Virus record (IMG/VR): IMGVR_UViG_3300010430_000322
Span: 1-31,936 of that record
Length of the DNA stretch: 31,936 nucleotides
Direction: 5' to 3' (one strand)
DNA from: a virus
The notes under the pieces are model-generated. The model saw only the letters and a list, made by a program, of their open reading frames with translations. It made no database searches and was not told where the DNA came from. A program made the translations under genes and the position numbers. The stretch's first letter is position 1, and each line of letters starts with the position of its first letter. This document shows positions 9,326 through 17,294 of the stretch, piece by piece.

Positions 9326-11230
9326 CTAGATTTCACATTTGTCTCCAGAGCAAGTAAACTCTCGAGAGTTATCACGGTTATCTTCTACCTCGAACTCCGG
9401 TAGTCGATCCCAGTCAACTTTCTCTGGGAACTCCTCCAATGCTGCAAGGTACTCGTCCTCGGTAACTTCCAAGTACGGTTGAATTTCACGGTCATAAATC
9501 ATATCATCCAGTGGGAAGAAGCTCAACCCTCCGATGATATCCCAGTTATCGTACACCCATTGCTGGACTGCTAGGAAGTCCTTATCGGTGTAGTAGATTG
9601 TTTGACTAGGGTTACCTTCACAGTAGTGCTCTCGATAAACTTTCCAGAGTTCCAACTGTTCGATAGCTCCCATGTCCCTCGCAACCACTGCGTTGTCAGG
9701 AGCTTTAATAGGGAATGAGAATATTACCTTCTCTCCCCGTACTACATAAGGTATCCCTTCTTCTTTCATCAAGTTCGTCAGCGGGTCCTTAACGTCTTGC
9801 GTGACTCTACGAAAATAATAAGGCGCATAACGAGGATGTATACCAGAGCTACACTGAACAAGCTGAGACACCGTACCACTTGGCTTAATGAGTGTGAGCT
9901 GAGTACTCTTAGGAATACCAAGCTTCTCTGCAATCTCCTTGTTAGTCTCACGTACCACCTCCTTTAGTTGCTTGAGCCACTCTACTAACTGTTGGTTCTC
10001 TTTGTTCCTGCCACTCAGGACAGGATGGTCCATTATCCCTGTAAGGCCGACTCCAAGGAGTCTTTCCTCTTCCTGATTTTTACGCCAAACTTTTCGAACA
10101 AACTTAAAATCTGTAAGACTTGACTGTAGTGTACCGATAATTGCTGCTTTTCTTGCCTTGGAAGTGAGGTCAGCAAACGTGTCTGTACTTCTGACAACCA
10201 CTTCTGTAAGGTTGCACAATCCTCCAGAGTCTCTAAGGATAGCTTCTCCGCAGGGGTTAAGGACGTAATCTCCATCGTATTCTCTCCCAGTAGATTCTGC
10301 CTTATTCTTTAAGGCTTGTTTGTTTATAATCCCTCGTTCACCAGCTTTACTCTGGTACAAGTTACGCATCTCTTTCATGAATGCGGAGAGATCGGGCTTC
10401 TCTGTGTATGCTACACTGTTATTACTCAGTGCTCTTTCGGGGTTAGTGTCGAACCAAGCTCCTCGCTTTGCGTGGGCCATGCGAGTATCAGTAAGGTTGC
10501 TAAGAGAAATGCAAGCACTCCTCCGAACTGAACCAACAATAACAGTATCTGCAATTTTACATACCAAGTCATGGCACTCCAGTGAGTTTAATTTCTCTTT
10601 ACCATCCGCGACAGCTCTTTTGAACACCGATACAGTGTAATGAAAGAGAGAGTCAAGAGGCTCAGGTCCACTAGCTCTACCACCGAATGTCTTAAGCCTT
10701 GCTCCAGCAGGGCGAACAGAGGAGAGGTCCCAGCGAGGAATATCGCCACCATACAGGAGTGCAAGAAGTTCCTTAACTCCTTTAGCCCATCCCGCCTTAC
10801 TGTCACGAACTTTGATAACGGTATCTGATTCATGTAACTCCTCCGGTAGTGTTGGTAGCTTGTTAATGTATTGCCTCTCAACACTGAACCCTACCCCAGT
10901 ACCATTCATAAGCGTATGGAATATCTCTGGGAAAACTGTAGGATGATTCACTGCTATACCTGCACAGTTGAACCCACACATGTTGTCTCGGTCCAGAGCT
11001 GGGCCAGCAGTCATCAGTGTTCTCATGCTGGGCATTACATCCTTCTCATGTACACCGTCAAATGCCTCGGTGATCTCATCTTCAAGGTCAGGGAACTTAT
11101 CTATCCACCACTGCTCAAGCCTGTTAACAGACTCATCCCAGCTAAGCTCCCTTCGACCTTCATCGTTGAGCCACTTGGCATACTTCGAGAGATGTATGTA
11201 ATCTCCCATAGCTTCAACGACTTTATCCAT
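9326..11230 (-). CDS. nrdJ: Adenosylcobalamin-dependent (class II) ribonucleotide reductase, single chain
   Basis: A 634-residue protein that reduces ribonucleotides to deoxyribonucleotides for phage DNA synthesis, using a radical generated by coenzyme B12. NPCGEA (about 325-330) carries the radical-site Cys327; Cys89 (FNCAG) and Cys339 (GLCNLTE) fit the other active-site cysteines. The C-terminus ends in CSGDKC (Cys627, Cys632), the CxxxxC redox shuttle seen in the Lactobacillus leichmannii-type monomeric enzyme. TLIKPSGTVSQL is the conserved C-terminal barrel loop. No NrdB or NrdG partner gene is seen, consistent with class II. It is shorter than the bacterial monomeric enzyme (about 740 residues), as phage versions often are. 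Activity needs cobalamin from the host. Confidence 0.95.
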   Translation of the reverse strand: MDKVVEAMGDYIHLSKYAKWLNDEGRRELSWDESVNRLEQWWIDKFPDLEDEITEAFDGVHEKDVMPSMRTLMTAGPALDRDNMCGFNCAGIAVNHPTVFPEIFHTLMNGTGVGFSVERQYINKLPTLPEELHESDTVIKVRDSKAGWAKGVKELLALLYGGDIPRWDLSSVRPAGARLKTFGGRASGPEPLDSLFHYTVSVFKRAVADGKEKLNSLECHDLVCKIADTVIVGSVRRSACISLSNLTDTRMAHAKRGAWFDTNPERALSNNSVAYTEKPDLSAFMKEMRNLYQSKAGERGIINKQALKNKAESTGREYDGDYVLNPCGEAILRDSGGLCNLTEVVVRSTDTFADLTSKARKAAIIGTLQSSLTDFKFVRKVWRKNQEEERLLGVGLTGIMDHPVLSGRNKENQQLVEWLKQLKEVVRETNKEIAEKLGIPKSTQLTLIKPSGTVSQLVQCSSGIHPRYAPYYFRRVTQDVKDPLTNLMKEEGIPYVVRGEKVIFSFPIKAPDNAVVARDMGAIEQLELWKVYREHYCEGNPSQTIYYTDKDFLAVQQWVYDNWDIIGGLSFFPLDDMIYDREIQPYLEVTEDEYLAALEEFPEKVDWDRLPEFEVEDNRDNSREFTCSGDKCEI

Positions 11231-11579
11231 TGGTACCTCTCGAAGATTTGGTTACGAACATACCGTCCAGTTGAGGGTTAACTAACATCGTAAGTCTAGC
11301 AAGACTCGGTGCAAAGTTGTTAGAGATTTTAAAGTCTGTGCCTACCTCATGGAACAGAGAATCCCAACGTAGCTTGTTGATAATAGCAAAGGCACCGTAC
11401 TTGTCCCTCTTACCATTAGCACACAGATCAACAGAGGTCTGCTCGAATGCTTCATAGATATGGAAGTTGTCCCTTAGGTAGTCAGAGAACTTATCGTAGG
11501 TTCCTACCTTCAGGTCTTCAAACACTCTCCGGTTCTCGTCCAACGTTCTAAATACCTCGCCTCTCTTAAGCATCTCCAT
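11223..11579 (-). CDS. Protein of unknown function
   Basis: A 118-residue soluble protein with GGAGG 7 bases before the ATG. It overlaps the reductase start by 8 bases, so the two are probably translated together. Charged and mostly helical in its first half (RGEVFRTLDENRRVFEDL). No signal, membrane segment or metal motif. Family not recognised. Confidence 0.7.
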   Translation of the reverse strand: MEMLKRGEVFRTLDENRRVFEDLKVGTYDKFSDYLRDNFHIYEAFEQTSVDLCANGKRDKYGAFAIINKLRWDSLFHEVGTDFKISNNFAPSLARLTMLVNPQLDGMFVTKSSRGTNG

Positions 11580-11908
11580 CAGTGTGCCTCCGCTTTAGCT
11601 TTCTTGTTAACTTCGAACCTGCCTTCGATTTCCTTCAGCAGTTTAATAGGTTGGTACTGAGTGATCGCACTGAATCTCTGTGCAATTTCATACATCCCCT
11701 GTATTATTACTTCAGGTGGAACGTCACCAGCTGCAATCATCAGCTCGGTTACATACTGCACAGTCCCTACTGATCGGGCTACATACGGTGCTCCTTCATC
11801 GTCAGGGTCCATGAGGCTAGCTGCTAAGTCTTGCTGCAGTTCTGACAGTGCATGGATTAAGTGCAGCTTCCTTTCATCCTTTGCAAGTTTCTCTCTATTT
11901 TTGCCCAT
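11579..11908 (-). CDS. Protein of unknown function
   Basis: A 109-residue helical protein with a basic N-terminus and a Lys/Ala-rich C-terminus (NKKAKAEAH). Ribosome binding site GGGAGA 5 bases upstream; its last base is shared with the start of the next gene. The middle (EVIIQGMYEIAQRFSA) looks amphipathic. No family recognised; it sits between dUTPase and ribonucleotide reductase. Confidence 0.7.
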   Translation of the reverse strand: MGKNREKLAKDERKLHLIHALSELQQDLAASLMDPDDEGAPYVARSVGTVQYVTELMIAAGDVPPEVIIQGMYEIAQRFSAITQYQPIKLLKEIEGRFEVNKKAKAEAH

Positions 11909-11909
11909 G

Positions 11910-12251
11910 CTATCTCCCTTGGGCTAGCTTAAGCCCTTTACGTGTTTTCTTTACCCAGGGTTTCTTCTCACGTTTGACGCTCACCAATGAGTTAGTAAAC
12001 ATCTTGTCGCTCAGAATCTGCTCTCTTTGAGTCACAACGTCCATAGTCTTAGGATCGACTGCGATGAAAGCATGGATACCTTCTTGCTCTCTCTTCTTCA
12101 GAGCTAGCCTGGCGTTACGTCTAGCCTTCCAATAGTTCTTGAAAGACATAGCCTCGGGTCTCTTGTGTGGTGGCCTGTTATGTACTAGTGCCATCACTGG
12201 TATGTCTACTAGCTTACGCTCGGAATGTTTCTCAGATACATTTTCTTCCAT
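11910..12251 (-). CDS. Basic protein of unknown function with operator-encoded N-terminal peptide
   Basis: A 113-residue, strongly basic protein (Lys/Arg-rich C-terminus REKKPWVKKTRKG), which could bind nucleic acid. The ATG overlaps the dUTPase stop (TAATG) and follows GGGAGG. Codons 4-10 read NVSEKHS because copy 2 of the 19-bp repeat lies inside the gene, 9 bases after the ATG. No known domain is recognised. Confidence 0.7.
   Translation of the reverse strand: MEENVSEKHSERKLVDIPVMALVHNRPPHKRPEAMSFKNYWKARRNARLALKKREQEGIHAFIAVDPKTMDVVTQREQILSDKMFTNSLVSVKREKKPWVKKTRKGLKLAQGR
12224..12242. promoter_or_regulatory. 19-bp near-palindromic repeat, copy 2
   Basis: AATGTTTCTCAGATACATT, inside the first ten codons of the basic protein gene on the minus strand (encodes NVSEKH). 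Confidence 0.75.
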
Positions 12252-12682
12252 TACATCCTCCCTGAACTACCGAATCCTTCCTTACCTCCGGTGATCCACT
12301 CAGATTCAAACAACGAGACAGGCTCAACGTGCTCGAACTTAATCTGCACTATCCTCTCTCCGAACTCGAAGTGCTGAGTCTCTTCACCAAGGTTAAATAT
12401 CTTAGCGAACACATCGTCATCGAATGAACTGTCGATAACTCCGTAGCTACAGATACAATCCCTCTTGAAAGCAAGGGAAGATCGGTGGGTTATAATACCT
12501 ACGAGATGGTTAGGTATCTTAAATGCTACACCAAGGGGTACGATGTGACTCTCCCCTGGTTCTACGTAGAAGTTCTCAGCTGACTTAAGGTCATAGCAAG
12601 CATCACCTATTGTCATCATCTCTGGGGCGCACTCCTTGTGCCTTACCCTTACTGGTATCTTCCATATCTGTTCCTTTAACAT
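12251..12682 (-). CDS. dut: dUTPase (dUTP diphosphatase)
   Basis: A 143-residue trimeric-type dUTPase that hydrolyses dUTP to dUMP, keeping uracil out of phage DNA and feeding dTMP synthesis. All five motifs are visible: 1 GDACYDLKS, 2 HRSSLA, 3 GVIDSSFDDD, 4 ERIVQIKF, 5 GKEGFGSSG. Motif 3 keeps the catalytic Asp but has Phe where the base-selecting residue is usually Tyr, and lacks the usual Gly after it. The start is taken at 12682 (MLKEQ) because GGAGG lies 6 bases before that ATG; the Met two codons earlier has no spacing. The first 80 bases overlap the upstream gene in another frame. Confidence 0.92.
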   Translation of the reverse strand: MLKEQIWKIPVRVRHKECAPEMMTIGDACYDLKSAENFYVEPGESHIVPLGVAFKIPNHLVGIITHRSSLAFKRDCICSYGVIDSSFDDDVFAKIFNLGEETQHFEFGERIVQIKFEHVEPVSLFESEWITGGKEGFGSSGRM

Positions 12683-12857
12683 CGTCATCCTCCACTATCT
12701 TTTCAAAACAACTGCACATATCCCACTCGTCCATCCCTGGACCTACTAGTAAGTACGAGAACTCAGGGCAGTAATGCCACCCAGAATCATGTTCCTCGTC
12801 TGTAACCTCAAAGAACTCTGGGTACTTCATGAGCATTGCCCATCGTTCCTTATTCAT
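12603..12857 (-). CDS. Small acidic protein of unknown function, 3' end overlaps dUTPase
   Basis: An 84-residue protein whose ATG overlaps the previous stop (ATGA), implying coupled translation. It is acidic and Trp/Cys-containing (GWHYCPEF, WDMCSCFEK), with a charged tail. Its last 80 bases are read in a second frame as the dUTPase start. The first 58 codons have no other gene opposite them, so I think it is real; the overlapping tail may be only tolerated sequence. No family recognised. Confidence 0.6.
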   Translation of the reverse strand: MNKERWAMLMKYPEFFEVTDEEHDSGWHYCPEFSYLLVGPGMDEWDMCSCFEKIVEDDDVKGTDMEDTSKGKAQGVRPRDDDNR

Positions 12858-13123
12858 TCTACCTTACCGTGGATGTCCTCATAGGTCAGCGGTGGTTTAC
12901 CTTGCCTACGCCTGAACTCATCGATGTCTCCGATGTAGTCAGAGTAACCATCCTCGGCCCAGCCTCCACCTTCGAGCTTGAACCCTGCATTACCACACTT
13001 GCGCTTCATCTTCTGACCACAGGAGGGACAGTTGTAATCCATGTTGTCCAGTTCAGAGATGTTGAAGAACACATCGTCTACTTCTTCTGTACAGTTAGGA
13101 CAGAATAGATCATATATCGGCAT
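12854..13123 (-). CDS. FmdB-like zinc ribbon protein
   Basis: An 89-residue protein. MPIYDLFCPNC and YNCPSCGQ give two CxxC knuckles of a zinc ribbon, and GFKLEGGGWAEDGYS matches the segment after the ribbon in FmdB-type small regulators. The family is a putative transcriptional regulator in bacteria; the phage role is unknown. It lies in the run of small genes before dUTPase, overlapping both neighbours by a few bases. Confidence 0.75.
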   Translation of the reverse strand: MPIYDLFCPNCTEEVDDVFFNISELDNMDYNCPSCGQKMKRKCGNAGFKLEGGGWAEDGYSDYIGDIDEFRRRQGKPPLTYEDIHGKVE

Positions 13124-13329
13124 TACAATACCTCAAAGTTAAGTTTAACATCTTCCTTACTCATCTCTACCACTCGGTCCCTCAGGTCCACTAAGTATAC
13201 ACTAGGGTTAGGTTTGTCATTACCTTCGCAGAACCTTTGGAGAGTAAGACTATCCCTAATGAAGCCATACTCATCTACAGGATGAACACTGTAGAGTTCT
13301 CTAGTAGTACGGTCTCTAACCAGAAACAT
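13123..13329 (-). CDS. Small protein of unknown function
   Basis: 68 residues, with an excellent ribosome binding site (GAGGAGG, 6-base spacing). It overlaps the upstream gene by 14 bases. Beta-type alternation (MFLVRDRTTRELYSVHPV) and a charged C-terminus; no motif or membrane segment. No family recognised. Confidence 0.65.
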   Translation of the reverse strand: MFLVRDRTTRELYSVHPVDEYGFIRDSLTLQRFCEGNDKPNPSVYLVDLRDRVVEMSKEDVKLNFEVL

Positions 13330-13564
13330 ACTTTGCCTCCTCTTTCTTGATTGTTGTATAGAACCTAGCTACTAACTCGATAGGTCCTATGTTTTCACAG
13401 TCCATGTAAGCTACATACTTTGGAATGTCATTGTTAGGCCCAACGTAGAACAGTAGCCTGTAGATTGTACCTACCAGAGACAGAGGGGATATGTTAAAGA
13501 CTGCTTCCTCGTTATGTATTTCACATCCCATGTCTCTGAGGGTCTGGGCTACTACCTTGATCAT
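13316..13564 (-). CDS. Small protein of unknown function
   Basis: 82 residues. The ATG overlaps the stop of the DUF3310 gene (ATGA) and lacks a good ribosome binding site, so translation is probably coupled. It has a hydrophobic middle (LVGTIYRLLFYVG) too short and polar to be a sure membrane segment. No family recognised. Confidence 0.6.
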   Translation of the reverse strand: MIKVVAQTLRDMGCEIHNEEAVFNISPLSLVGTIYRLLFYVGPNNDIPKYVAYMDCENIGPIELVARFYTTIKKEEAKYVSG

Positions 13565-14175
13565 AGCTCTACACCATAGTCAAGCTTAGCAAGGAGCCTG
13601 GCGTAGTGGATGATCTTCTTCACATCCTCTATACCACCTTTGTTCATGTGCCTCGAAGCATACTTAATGATGTTCGACTCACAGGTGTTAAGCTTGTTCT
13701 TCTGACAGTACTCAGTTGGTTGGATTGCCATGTCCTTGTAGTGGTTACCACCTACCTGAGTACTCAGTGCATCCTGTCTTTCCTTCATGCTCATACCCCA
13801 TTCTTCAGGTAATTCCTTACATGGATTCTCACCATAAGCACCTTTCAGCTGCTTCAGAGCTACAGGTTCATAGCCCTCATAGTTGTTACACCCACCGCAG
13901 TGGCCTCTACGTTGATAAGGTACACAAGTATCCTTGCAGTACGGATACCCATCTGCTGGTTCCTCCATAGCAGCTACCAGAGGTTCCTCTACGTAGTCCT
14001 CATCCTCTGGGAGGTATATAGCATCCTTTACGAACAGACCACCCTCACAGTCGAACATGTTGCAGTCTTCTCCATTGAAATCCAGACAACAATCTCCGCA
14101 AGGGTCGTAGACATCATCCAACATCTCAGGATAATTGAACTCCTCGGCATACTCCTTGTACGTTACGAATCTCAT
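13561..14175 (-). CDS. Cys-rich protein fused to a C-terminal DUF3310 (SaV-like) domain
   Basis: 204 residues from the Met at 14175, chosen because AGGAGG lies 4 bases upstream; an upstream Met has no such site. The first 130 residues hold several Cys clusters (CGDCC, CNMFDC, CKDTC, HCGGC) that could bind zinc. The last 70 match DUF3310: QVGGNHYKDMAIQPTEY, then CESNIIKYASRH and GIEDVKKIIHYARLL. DUF3310 occurs in many phages near nucleotide metabolism genes; its function is unknown. The domain call is strong; the Cys-rich part is not assigned. Confidence 0.8.
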   Translation of the reverse strand: MRFVTYKEYAEEFNYPEMLDDVYDPCGDCCLDFNGEDCNMFDCEGGLFVKDAIYLPEDEDYVEEPLVAAMEEPADGYPYCKDTCVPYQRRGHCGGCNNYEGYEPVALKQLKGAYGENPCKELPEEWGMSMKERQDALSTQVGGNHYKDMAIQPTEYCQKNKLNTCESNIIKYASRHMNKGGIEDVKKIIHYARLLAKLDYGVEL

Positions 14176-14183
14176 AGCTCCTC

Positions 14184-14903
14184 CTATCGTATGACTCTGT
14201 TCCACTTTCCTTTAGGTCCTACATCAAACGGGATGAGTCGTGGTACCCCATCGATGATCATCAGACAGCCTCTGTTTGGACGTATGATAGACCTTCCGTT
14301 GTAACCGAAGGCATACCTATTGTCACCTATCAAACAGCCAGTGTAGCACCCATAGACACGCTTGTCGAGCAACATAACGGAGGCTACCTCGGCCTTGGTA
14401 TGATTATGACCGTACACTACTGAGCAACTAAGTGCTTTGGCTAGGTTCAGCGGAGTGCCAGCCTTCTCATGTACAAGATAATACTGTTCCCTGGTTGCGT
14501 CAACCGTAAAGGAAGCTTCGTACTTCATATCCCATTCAGTTTTCTCGAGACCGATCACCTTCTCATACGGCATGATCAATCCCCTGGGAATCCCTGCATT
14601 CTTCGCCCTCTCCCACAATCGTGCATCGTGATTACCCTTGAGTGCGGTACCTCTAGGGAACTCATCGGTTAGCATCTTTGTGAACTTCTTGACTTGCTTG
14701 TACTCCGTAGTATAGCTATCAGCTTCAGGGTCCTTAGGGAACCGAGTGAATGCATAGCTATCAGTCCAGTCACCTATCTGATACACTCGGTCAGGCTGGT
14801 ACTTATCCCGTACTGCACATAGGAACGGGATGGTATCGGGGTGGTGGTACGGAGCATGGAAGTCAGGCATGACTAGAACTGCATTGTTCTTATACCTCTT
14901 CAT
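14184..14903 (-). CDS. Calcineurin-like metallophosphoesterase
   Basis: 239 residues from the Met at 14903, which follows GGGGGAG; an upstream in-frame Met has no ribosome binding site and would overlap the previous gene more. The four metal-binding motifs are present in order: DFH (Asp14, His16), GDWTD, GNHDARLW and YGHNHTK. Enzymes of this fold hydrolyse phosphomonoesters or diesters, including nucleotides and nucleic acid ends. The phage substrate cannot be told; end-processing or nucleotide salvage fits the neighbours (resolvase, exonuclease, dUTPase). Confidence 0.88.
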   Translation of the reverse strand: MKRYKNNAVLVMPDFHAPYHHPDTIPFLCAVRDKYQPDRVYQIGDWTDSYAFTRFPKDPEADSYTTEYKQVKKFTKMLTDEFPRGTALKGNHDARLWERAKNAGIPRGLIMPYEKVIGLEKTEWDMKYEASFTVDATREQYYLVHEKAGTPLNLAKALSCSVVYGHNHTKAEVASVMLLDKRVYGCYTGCLIGDNRYAFGYNGRSIIRPNRGCLMIIDGVPRLIPFDVGPKGKWNRVIR

Positions 14904-15174
14904 TAAGTTTCTCCCCCAGGTTATAGATGGTGTTGCGAGTCTCGACCATACCTCTCTCAACATCGATGCTCTCTATCAAGGAAGACCTTATTAACATACC
15001 GTCATCCCAGAAGTCATCGTCATATACAGTTCCGATGATGCACTCTCTAGCCTCAAGGTCTCCCGCACCTAGAAGTAGTGGCTTTACTGTCCACTCCTCT
15101 AGCGTTCCTCCTATCCTCTTACCGCTTATCTTCGGGTCGCTAATTGCTCCCTTACTGTTAAAGATTTTACTCAT
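14890..15174 (-). CDS. Protein of unknown function
   Basis: 94 residues after GGAGG with good spacing. It overlaps the phosphoesterase start by 14 bases. Beta-rich appearance with an acidic centre (YDDDFWDDG). No family recognised. It lies between the T7-like nuclease and the phosphoesterase. Confidence 0.7.
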   Translation of the reverse strand: MSKIFNSKGAISDPKISGKRIGGTLEEWTVKPLLLGAGDLEARECIIGTVYDDDFWDDGMLIRSSLIESIDVERGMVETRNTIYNLGEKLNEEV

Positions 15175-15355
15175 CGTATTCCTCCATTAGTCCGTTTAAT
15201 ACTAGCTCACTCTCAATGTTCTCAAGGTTATCCTCAATGTGATCTTGGAGTGCGTATACTATCTCTTCGGTATCTTCCTCGGGAAAACAAACCTCCATGA
15301 TCTCACTAGGTCTGAGCTGAATAAGTATCTCAGATACATTTTTAATAGTACTCAT
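15167..15355 (-). CDS. Small acidic protein with operator-encoded N-terminal peptide
   Basis: 62 residues from the ATG at 15355, which overlaps the nuclease stop (ATGA). Strongly acidic second half (PEEDTEEIVYALQDHIEDNLENIESEL), predicted helical. Codons 6-10 (NVSEI) come from copy 3 of the 19-bp repeat. No family recognised; a small acidic protein next to DNA enzymes could be a DNA mimic, which is speculation. Confidence 0.6.
   Translation of the reverse strand: MSTIKNVSEILIQLRPSEIMEVCFPEEDTEEIVYALQDHIEDNLENIESELVLNGLMEEYDE
15322..15340. promoter_or_regulatory. 19-bp near-palindromic repeat, copy 3
   Basis: TAAGTATCTCAGATACATT, with a perfect 13-bp inner palindrome; it lies in the first codons of the small acidic protein gene. 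Confidence 0.7.
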
Positions 15356-15843
15356 TTTCCTAACCACTCCTGTCGTTGGTTTCGTTTCTCTTCCTCGATC
15401 TTATCCCTATCAAAGTTCCCTTCGATAAACCACTTGGGAATCTTCTTCTCTTCAAAGAATAGAAACTTATTCTTAGCGCACCACTCACCCATAGTCAGCA
15501 CTGAGCCATCCTTCCTACGCTTAGCTGCAGTGTATGCCTTGGTGAGAGCACGTTCTAGTATAAAGACTACCTCCAACTCTCGGTGCTGCTCGGCTACCTT
15601 GACGTACTTACGAGCCTCGGTGGTACCGTTAATGAACCTACCCTTAGCCTCGATGACTAGCCACTCTTTATCAGCGAAGTCGAAGTCAGGGTTATATGTA
15701 CTCGGCACCACGTACTCTACCTTACGCTTCTCGTACCGGCAGAACTTAAGAATCTTAGATAGTCTTCTCTCTAAATCTGAACGGTAAGGATCACCATTCG
15801 TTTTCTTTCTACGTTTAGGGTAGGAGTGTCTTCTCCATGCCAT
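15352..15843 (-). CDS. T7 endonuclease I-type Holliday junction resolvase
   Basis: 163 residues. RSDLERR (Glu25), YNPDF (Asp53) and IEAKGRF (Glu65, Lys67) match the catalytic residues Glu20, Asp55, Glu65 and Lys67 of T7 gp3 endonuclease I, with almost the same spacing. The enzyme is a PD-(D/E)XK dimer that cleaves branched DNA; in T7 it resolves junctions and helps degrade host DNA. The basic N-terminus (RRHSYPKRRKKT) suits DNA binding. It overlaps neighbouring genes by 1-4 bases, directly after the exonuclease, as in a T7-like recombination module. Confidence 0.92.
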   Translation of the reverse strand: MAWRRHSYPKRRKKTNGDPYRSDLERRLSKILKFCRYEKRKVEYVVPSTYNPDFDFADKEWLVIEAKGRFINGTTEARKYVKVAEQHRELEVVFILERALTKAYTAAKRRKDGSVLTMGEWCAKNKFLFFEEKKIPKWFIEGNFDRDKIEEEKRNQRQEWLGK

Positions 15844-16931
15844 TAGAAATTCCTCCGGTCACATAAAGGTGGACTCCAGTTTACACCTTCCTCGTGTAGA
15901 ATGTACAGGCACTTAGCAGATGCGATGTACCTATCCAATACTTCTTCAAGTCCTTCACATCCATAGCTTCCGTTCTTACCTGGGCCTCCCTCTAGCCAAC
16001 AATCAAGAGCTGTATTGAACAGGTGTTCCTCTAGCAACTGGCACACTGCATACTCGAACTCAACCTCAGTATCGAATGAGTTACACCAGTCACTGTCAAG
16101 TCCTGCTTGGAACTCTTCGGTTGCTTTCTGGATTATCTTCTGCGCTTTACCTGTACCTTTGTTGTTAATACCCAGGCCTTTAACACCAGGGATATTATCA
16201 GTGGTATCACCAGCTATTGTCTGTGCATAGAAGAACTTCATAGCCTCAACCTCACTAGACTTAGACTCTTCCTGGGTAGTCCAATCGAAATGAACACCTG
16301 GGATTGTCTTAAGGTCCTTGTCGTTGGTGACTATGATGTACGGGGTACCTTCTTTCCGAAGCTCATACGCACGAATGCCGATTAAATCATCTGCCTCTAT
16401 CCCTGTCTTATTTACTTCATGGTACCTCTTGGTTATGTGTGCTTTACAGGCAGACAGGTGGTGTGGCCTACGTTTACCCTTCCGGTTTGCTTTGTACTCA
16501 GGAAGGAACTGCATCCTCCAACCCTCAGCACTGGGTCCAGAGTGGAAGAACTCCATGTTGAACCTGTCGAACTTGTCCTTGCCATAGTTAATGATACCGT
16601 GGATAGATATGCCCACAATCTTTATGGCATTCTTTAGAGGCTCAGGATAGTACTCTTCCTGTATCTCAGATACATCTATACCTTCCTTGGCACAGTACTT
16701 AACAACGTCAGACTTGTACTTAAACGCTGTCTTACCAACGCTGTACTGTCTGCCATCGGTCACTGCTGCACACCTGTAAGCTATCGTATCTGAATCTATG
16801 AGCAGGACAGGTAGCCCAGGCTCATTCTCGTGGAAGGCATCAACTAGGTTGACACTATCTTGTGCAAGAGCATCGTCCAGACTGGTCGAGGCCATCTTGT
16901 TTTCCTTCTTTGTATCCTTGTTCGTGTCCAT
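15843..16931 (-). CDS. 5'-3' exonuclease (T7 gp6 / FEN-like)
   Basis: 362 residues from the ATG at 16931, chosen for AGGAGG 7 bases upstream; a Met ten codons earlier has none. It carries the metal sites of the FEN/5'-3' exonuclease fold: LIDSD (about 44-48), the arch-like YKANRKGKRR (146-155), GIEADDLIG (177-185), VTNDKDL (201-207) and GDTTDNIPGVKGLG (241-254), the last being the helix-hairpin-helix region. It would remove RNA primers and process ends for recombination. Copy 4 of the 19-bp repeat encodes DVSEI at about 86-90. Its first 77 bases overlap the upstream gene in another frame. Confidence 0.9.
   Translation of the reverse strand: MDTNKDTKKENKMASTSLDDALAQDSVNLVDAFHENEPGLPVLLIDSDTIAYRCAAVTDGRQYSVGKTAFKYKSDVVKYCAKEGIDVSEIQEEYYPEPLKNAIKIVGISIHGIINYGKDKFDRFNMEFFHSGPSAEGWRMQFLPEYKANRKGKRRPHHLSACKAHITKRYHEVNKTGIEADDLIGIRAYELRKEGTPYIIVTNDKDLKTIPGVHFDWTTQEESKSSEVEAMKFFYAQTIAGDTTDNIPGVKGLGINNKGTGKAQKIIQKATEEFQAGLDSDWCNSFDTEVEFEYAVCQLLEEHLFNTALDCWLEGGPGKNGSYGCEGLEEVLDRYIASAKCLYILHEEGVNWSPPLCDRRNF
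16658..16676. promoter_or_regulatory. 19-bp near-palindromic repeat, copy 4 (intragenic, diverged)
   Basis: CCTGTATCTCAGATACATC keeps a 13-bp perfect palindrome (GTATCTCAGATAC) but has lost the outer A/T bases on one side. It is inside the exonuclease gene. Confidence 0.55.
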
Positions 16932-17085
16932 CTCTCCACTCCTCCTTTCTAGAGTCCTCAATACAAGAGTTGCATATCTCTACTGTCAGACGTTCATAGT
17001 ACTCATCCCAGTAGACCACAAGACCAGCTCCGCACCCTTCGCATTCAACGTTGATCTCTATTGTTTTCTTTATTTCTATATTCAT
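16855..17085 (-). CDS. Small zinc-binding protein
   Basis: 76 residues with CEGCG and CNSC, two CxxC knuckles 25 residues apart, then a charged helix (RDGHEQGYKEGKQDG). The start follows AGGAGG. The last 77 bases overlap the exonuclease start in another frame, and the C-terminus there (QSGRCSCTR) may be incidental. No specific family recognised. Confidence 0.65.
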   Translation of the reverse strand: MNIEIKKTIEINVECEGCGAGLVVYWDEYYERLTVEICNSCIEDSRKEEWRDGHEQGYKEGKQDGLDQSGRCSCTR

Positions 17086-17093
17086 ACTGCCTC

Positions 17094-17294
17094 CTATGAC
17101 ATATCAACGATGCCTTCCATCTGGTACATGAACTCACTTATACCAGCCCTGGCTGAAGCTGTCCAGTAGTACTTCTTCATACTGTCGAGCTGTTCCCAGG
17201 TGGGAAGGTCATCTCCGTTATGAGCAACGTGACTACATGATACACAGTACTGCTCATACATCTTCCTTGCTACCTTGTACATGTCAATCTTCAT
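17094..17294 (-). CDS. Small protein of unknown function
   Basis: 66 residues from the ATG at 17294, which has GGAGG 9 bases upstream; a Met two codons earlier is too close to the same site. It contains CVSCSH near the start and a Trp/Tyr-rich centre (MKKYYWTASARAG). It follows a long hairpin and repeat copy 5. No family recognised. Confidence 0.65.
   Translation of the reverse strand: MKIDMYKVARKMYEQYCVSCSHVAHNGDDLPTWEQLDSMKKYYWTASARAGISEFMYQMEGIVDMS

Noticed and set aside
10033-10884. Frames of 80 and 98 codons overlapping the ribonucleotide reductase gene
   Set aside because: They lie on the same strand in another frame entirely within a conserved enzyme gene, with no supporting start context; they are shadows of it.
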